From contig USLD01000046.1 of the NCBI GenBank assembly GCA_900555495.1, forward strand, positions 1 through 8,709: a DNA stretch of 8,709 nt, read 5' to 3'. The notes under the pieces are model-generated. The model was not told where the DNA came from. It did not search any database and worked only from the letters and a program-made list of their open reading frames with translations. Positions within the stretch are counted from its first letter, which is position 1. Every line of letters begins with the position of its first letter. The DNA comes from an uncultured Slackia sp. Lineage in GTDB: Bacteria > Actinomycetota > Coriobacteriia > Coriobacteriales > Eggerthellaceae. The position numbers were made by a program, and so were the translations under genes. This document shows positions 5,822 through 8,709 of the stretch, piece by piece.

Positions 5822-7627
5822 CTACTCGTCGACCTTCAGGATGGCCATGAACGCCTCCTGGGGAACCTCGACGTTACCGATAGCCTTCATGCGCTTCTTG
5901 CCGGCCTTCTGCTTCTCGAGCAGCTTGCGCTTACGCGAGATGTCGCCGCCGTAGCACTTGGCAAGCACGTCCTTGCGCTTCGCGCGGACCGTCTGGCGCG
6001 CCAGCACGCGGCCGCCGACGGCGGCCTGGATGGGCACCTCGAACATCTGCTGCGGGATGATCTCTTTGAGCTTCTCGCACAGCACGCGGCCGCGGTCATA
6101 GGCCTTGTCCTTGTGAACGATGAAGGACAAGGCGTCGATCGGCTTGCCGGAAAGCAGGATGTCGAGCTTCTGAAGAGCGCCGGGCTTGTAGCCCAAATAT
6201 TCGTAATCGAGGCTCGCATAGCCCTTCGTTCGGCTCTTGAGCTGGTCGAAGTAGTCGAGAATCAGCTCGGAAGAAGGAATCTCCCAAATCATCTCGACCG
6301 TGGTCGCGGACAGGTAGTTCATGGTCTTGAACGTACCGCGATGCGCTACCGTGAGATCCATCACGGCGCCCACGTAATCGGGCGGGATCATGATGGTGGC
6401 CTTGAGATAGGGCTCTTCGACGTGGTCGATTTCGGACGGGTCGGGCATATCCTGCGGCGAATGCAGGCTCACCATGTCCTTGTTGGTCTTGTAGACGTGG
6501 TATTCGACGCTCGGCGCCGTCGCGATCAGATCGAGACCGAACTCACGCTCGAGACGCTCTTTGATGACCTCCATATGCAGCAGACCCAGGAAGCCGACGC
6601 GGAAGCCGAAGCCCAGAGCATGGCTGTTCTCAGGCTCCCAGATAAGCGCCGGGTCATTGAGAGAAAGCTTCTCGAGCGCCTCTTTGAGCGCCTCGTACTG
6701 GTCGCCGTCGATCGGGAACAGACCCGTATACACCATGGGTTTCGCCTCGCGATAGCCGGGCAACGGCTCGGTGACGCCGCCCGTCTTCGCCGTGATCGTA
6801 TCGCCCACGCGGACCAGGGAGACGTCTTTGAGGCCCGTGACCAGGTAGCCGACTTCGCCGACCGAGAGCTCGGGCAGGGCGATTTCGGCAGGACGGCGGG
6901 CGCCCACCTCCTCGACCTGCAGCTCGGTTCCGGCATTGACCAGGCGAACCGTATCGCCCTTCTTGATCGATCCGTCGACAACGCGCACGAGCGCTACCAC
7001 GCCGCGATACGCATCGAAATACGAATCGAAAATCAGCGCACGCAACGGAGCGTCGGGGTTTCCTTCGGGCGCGGGGATCATGTGCACCACGGCTTCGAGC
7101 AGATCGGGAATACCCTCGCCCGTCTTGCCGCTCGCCAGGATGGCGTCGTCGGCGGGAATGGCAAGGCCATCTTCGATTTCGCCCTTGACGCGCTCGGGCT
7201 CGGCGGCCGGAAGGTCGATCTTGTTGATGAGAGGGATGATTTCGAGGTCGGCATTCATCGCCATCATGGCGTTCGCCACGGTCTGGGCCTCGACGCCCTG
7301 CGTCGCATCGACGACCAGCACGGCGCCCTCGCATGCCGCGAGGCTTCGACTCACCTCGTAGGTGAAGTCGACGTGGCCCGGCGTGTCGATCAGATTGAAC
7401 TGATAGACCTGACCGTCATCAGCCGTGTAATCCACGCGGACGGCCTGGCTCTTGATCGTGATGCCGCGCTCGCGTTCGATATCCATGCTATCGAGCAGCT
7501 GCTCGGTCATATCGCGCGAAGAGACCGTGCCGGTCAACTCGAGAACACGGTCGGAAAGCGTCGATTTACCGTGGTCGATATGGGCGATGATGCTGAAATT
7601 CCTGATAAAGCGGGGATCGGTTGCCAT
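5822..7627 (-). CDS. lepA: Elongation factor 4 (LepA), ribosome-associated translational GTPase
   Basis: LepA/EF4 is a GTPase that acts on ribosomes, proposed to promote back-translocation and to help 30S biogenesis and stress adaptation. The 601 residues match the family length of about 600. G1 is AHIDHGKST (15-23), G2 lies in ERERGITIKSQ, G3 is DTPGHVDF, G4 NKID and G5 SGKTGEG; the EF-G-like domains follow, and the LepA-specific C-terminal domain is seen in RAKRKDVLAKCYGGDISRK and GKKRMKAIGNVEVP. I start it at the ATG 7625-7627, which gives the usual short lead before IRNFSIIAHIDHGKST. Its AGGA is only 4 nt away and weak. An in-frame GTG at 7660 would add 11 residues, but sits in the loop of a CGCGC-GTGA-GCGCG hairpin (7665-7652) without a good ribosome binding site. 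yihA lies 132 bp upstream; a strong hairpin follows the stop. Confidence 0.97.
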   Translation of the reverse strand: MATDPRFIRNFSIIAHIDHGKSTLSDRVLELTGTVSSRDMTEQLLDSMDIERERGITIKSQAVRVDYTADDGQVYQFNLIDTPGHVDFTYEVSRSLAACEGAVLVVDATQGVEAQTVANAMMAMNADLEIIPLINKIDLPAAEPERVKGEIEDGLAIPADDAILASGKTGEGIPDLLEAVVHMIPAPEGNPDAPLRALIFDSYFDAYRGVVALVRVVDGSIKKGDTVRLVNAGTELQVEEVGARRPAEIALPELSVGEVGYLVTGLKDVSLVRVGDTITAKTGGVTEPLPGYREAKPMVYTGLFPIDGDQYEALKEALEKLSLNDPALIWEPENSHALGFGFRVGFLGLLHMEVIKERLEREFGLDLIATAPSVEYHVYKTNKDMVSLHSPQDMPDPSEIDHVEEPYLKATIMIPPDYVGAVMDLTVAHRGTFKTMNYLSATTVEMIWEIPSSELILDYFDQLKSRTKGYASLDYEYLGYKPGALQKLDILLSGKPIDALSFIVHKDKAYDRGRVLCEKLKEIIPQQMFEVPIQAAVGGRVLARQTVRAKRKDVLAKCYGGDISRKRKLLEKQKAGKKRMKAIGNVEVPQEAFMAILKVDE

Positions 7628-7711
7628 GATGTCCTGTTCGTTCCTCGATGCCGCGCTCACGCGCGTTCCGTTATCCGATACATAGCCTCGAAGGCGTTTT
7701 TCTCGCCGTGT

Positions 7712-7737
7712 ATTGTATCGCTCGAAGTCCTCGAGCG
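7712..7737 (-). promoter_or_regulatory. Candidate lepA promoter -10 with adjacent palindrome
   Basis: On the minus strand the palindrome CGCTCGA-N5-TCGAGCG (7737-7719) ends one base before a -10-like TACAAT (7717-7712, 5 of 6 consensus). No good -35 is visible; the palindrome occupies that space. It could be an operator, an activator site, or the stem of a poor yihA terminator (no U tract follows). Predicted initiation near 7705 gives a leader of about 78 nt for lepA. Confidence 0.35.
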
Positions 7738-7759
7738 CGACGGTCCGGCGGCCGAAAGG

Positions 7760-8347
7760 CTACGCCTGCGCCAAATAGCTCTCGATGACCTTCTTAAGAT
7801 CGTCGATACCGGTGCCGTTTTCGGACGAACACGGCACGACCTCGACCTCAGGGCCGAAGGCAAGCTGCTTGCGCAGTGCCGCGACCTGACGAAGCATCTG
7901 GGTCTTGCTCAGCTTATCCGCCTTGGTGAGCACCACCATGAAAGGAAGCTCGGCCTCTTTGAGGAAGTCGATCATCTGCACGTCGAGCTTCGTTGCGGGA
8001 TGACGGATATCGACCAGCGAGACCACGAGCCTGAAATCGCGGTCCTGATCGAAATAGCCGTTGATCATCTCGGCCCAACGCACCTTTTCGGACTTCGATA
8101 CCTGCGCATAGCCGTACCCTGGCAGGTCGACGAAATGAGCGCCTTCGGCATCGAAGAAATTAATCGTGGAGGTCTTGCCCGGCTTCGAAGACACCTTCGC
8201 GAGCTTCTTGCGGTTGAAAAGCTTGTTAAGCAGAGAAGACTTGCCGACGTTCGAACGTCCGACGAATGCGATTTCGGGACGCGTCGACGCAGGAAGCTGG
8301 GAAGACGTTCCGTAGGCGGCAGCGAATTTGACGTTGTGGTAATTCAT
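7760..8347 (-). CDS. yihA: Ribosome biogenesis GTP-binding protein YihA/YsxC (EngB)
   Basis: A TRAFAC-class GTPase needed for late 50S subunit assembly. At 195 residues it has the normal family length and is a single G domain. Motifs are G1 GRSNVGKS (30-37), the switch I segment KPGKTSTINFF (55-65), G3 DLPGYG (74-79), G4 TKAD (141-144) and a G5-like SSENGTG (174-180). The hallmark SNVGKSSLLN and LPGYGYA make the assignment firm. The ATG at 8345-8347 has AGGAG 5 nt upstream. An intrinsic terminator further upstream (8505-8476) implies its own promoter in 8348-8475, where a dyad overlaps a possible -10. No clear terminator separates it from lepA, so some cotranscription is possible. The symbol engB or ysxC is used in other organisms. 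Confidence 0.96.
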   Translation of the reverse strand: MNYHNVKFAAAYGTSSQLPASTRPEIAFVGRSNVGKSSLLNKLFNRKKLAKVSSKPGKTSTINFFDAEGAHFVDLPGYGYAQVSKSEKVRWAEMINGYFDQDRDFRLVVSLVDIRHPATKLDVQMIDFLKEAELPFMVVLTKADKLSKTQMLRQVAALRKQLAFGPEVEVVPCSSENGTGIDDLKKVIESYLAQA

Positions 8348-8363
8348 CGTGTCTCCTATCTTG

Positions 8364-8382
8364 TCGGCTTTATCCTAGCCGA
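8364..8382 (-). promoter_or_regulatory. Dyad overlapping a possible yihA promoter
   Basis: TCGGCT (8364-8369) and AGCCGA (8377-8382) are perfect inverted arms around a 7-nt centre. On the minus strand TAGGAT (8377-8372, 4 of 6 to TATAAT) overlaps the dyad, 25 nt upstream of the yihA ATG. No convincing -35 is seen. It may be an operator or a small mRNA stem; there is no U tract to suggest termination. Confidence 0.25.
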
Positions 8383-8464
8383 TTGCATGCACGACGCCCC
8401 GAAAAACAGGAAAACGCGCATGAGAGGAACCGGCCCGGCATCCGTGCGGTTTCGAAGCAATGCG

Positions 8465-8505
8465 AGCCTATATAAAGAGAGGCCCCGACGAATCGGAGCC
8501 TCTTT
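8465..8505 (-). terminator. Intrinsic terminator of the Ala/Lys-rich gene
   Basis: In minus-strand RNA AGAGGCTCCGA and TCGGGGCCTCT (8503-8478) form an 11-bp stem with one G-U wobble around a UUCG loop, followed by CTTTATATAGG. The wobble would be a C-A mismatch on the plus strand, which fixes the direction. It lies 34 bp after the stop at 8539. Confidence 0.85.
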
Positions 8506-8538
8506 CCCCTTGAATGTGCGGTAAAACCGCGAGTTGCT

Positions 8539-8709
8539 TTATTCAGCAGCCTCTTCGGCAGCGGCCTCTGCCTCAGCCTTGGCCTTGGCCTCGTGAGCGG
8601 CAGCCTCTGCCTTCAGGGTAGCCTCGCGACGGACGGCCTTCTCCTTGGCAGCAGCCTCGTAAGCGGCCTTCTTGGCGGCCTTCTTGGCAGCCTTCTTCTT
8701 GTTCTTCCA
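8539..8709 (-). CDS. C-terminal 56 residues of an Ala/Lys/Glu-rich protein, start outside window
   Basis: The frame is open from the window edge to a TAA at 8541-8539. The visible tail is low-complexity: a basic block (WKNKKKAAKKAAKKAAYE) followed by an Ala/Glu-rich, probably helical end closing in EEAAE. Codon use is strongly biased: all 13 Lys are AAG, and the 24 Ala use GCT (11), GCC (11) and GCA (2) but never GCG, unlike the neighbours, which use GCG freely. That pattern and the strong terminator suggest a highly expressed protein. Ribosomal proteins or nucleoid proteins of actinobacteria often carry such tails, but the conserved part is outside the window, so I do not name it. It does not look like the end of S20, the protein often encoded near lepA. 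Confidence 0.8.
   Translation of the reverse strand, partial: WKNKKKAAKKAAKKAAYEAAAKEKAVRREATLKAEAAAHEAKAKAEAEAAAEEAAE

Noticed and set aside
5811..7678. CCGTTATCCGA repeated at 5811-5821 and 7668-7678, flanking lepA
   Set aside because: An 11-base repeat is expected by chance several times in a window of this size, and there is no transposase or target-site structure around it.
6113..8524. An 803-codon open frame on the plus strand opposite lepA and yihA
   Set aside because: Both minus-strand genes are unmistakable by motif. The antisense frame crosses them, their intergenic region and a terminator, encodes an Arg/His/Asp-rich composition typical of antisense GC-rich DNA, and has no domain I recognise.
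1..8709. CRISPR array, insertion sequence, prophage or defence island
   Set aside because: No regularly spaced repeats, transposase, integrase or nuclease motifs were seen; all recognised genes are housekeeping.

Overview
This window looks like housekeeping chromosome from a high-GC, probably anaerobic actinomycete; Coriobacteriia (Eggerthella/Slackia-like) is my best guess. The reasons are the GC-rich coding sequence, the actinobacterial-style hrcA-dnaJ pair, the lepA-hemW-hrcA-dnaJ gene order known from Gram-positive bacteria, and an EFR1-type flavodoxin/ferredoxin fusion typical of strict anaerobes. The taxonomic call is inference. Every gene I can support lies on the minus strand, so the window reads biologically from high to low coordinates.

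In transcription order: the 3' end of an Ala/Lys/Glu-rich gene with highly expressed-type codon use (8709-8539) and its intrinsic terminator (about 8505-8476); yihA/engB, a ribosome-assembly GTPase (8347-7760); lepA, elongation factor 4 (7627-5822); a strong hairpin at 5749-5723 touching the ribosome binding site of an EFR1-family iron-sulfur flavoprotein (5705-4926); hemW, a heme chaperone radical-SAM protein (4821-3709), whose end overlaps the start of dusB, a tRNA-dihydrouridine synthase (3725-2664). Next comes a 375-bp gene-free stretch (2663-2289) with an AT-rich core full of dyads and a terminator-like hairpin. It leads into an unrecognised 144-residue protein gene (2288-1854) with its own terminator (1841-1801). 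Last is the heat-shock unit: a promoter embedded in a CIRCE operator (1713-1684), hrcA (1620-622) and dnaJ (597 to beyond the window edge).

Functionally the window joins ribosome biogenesis and translation (YihA, LepA, DusB), heme/iron-sulfur proteins (HemW, EFR1) and chaperone control (HrcA, DnaJ). HrcA should repress its own operon through CIRCE. I see no CRISPR array, transposase, prophage gene, tRNA, rRNA or defence system. The least explained part is about 1.85-2.66 kb, where the orphan gene and its long structured AT-rich upstream region interrupt a conserved neighbourhood. I do not see clear evidence of a wholly new system.
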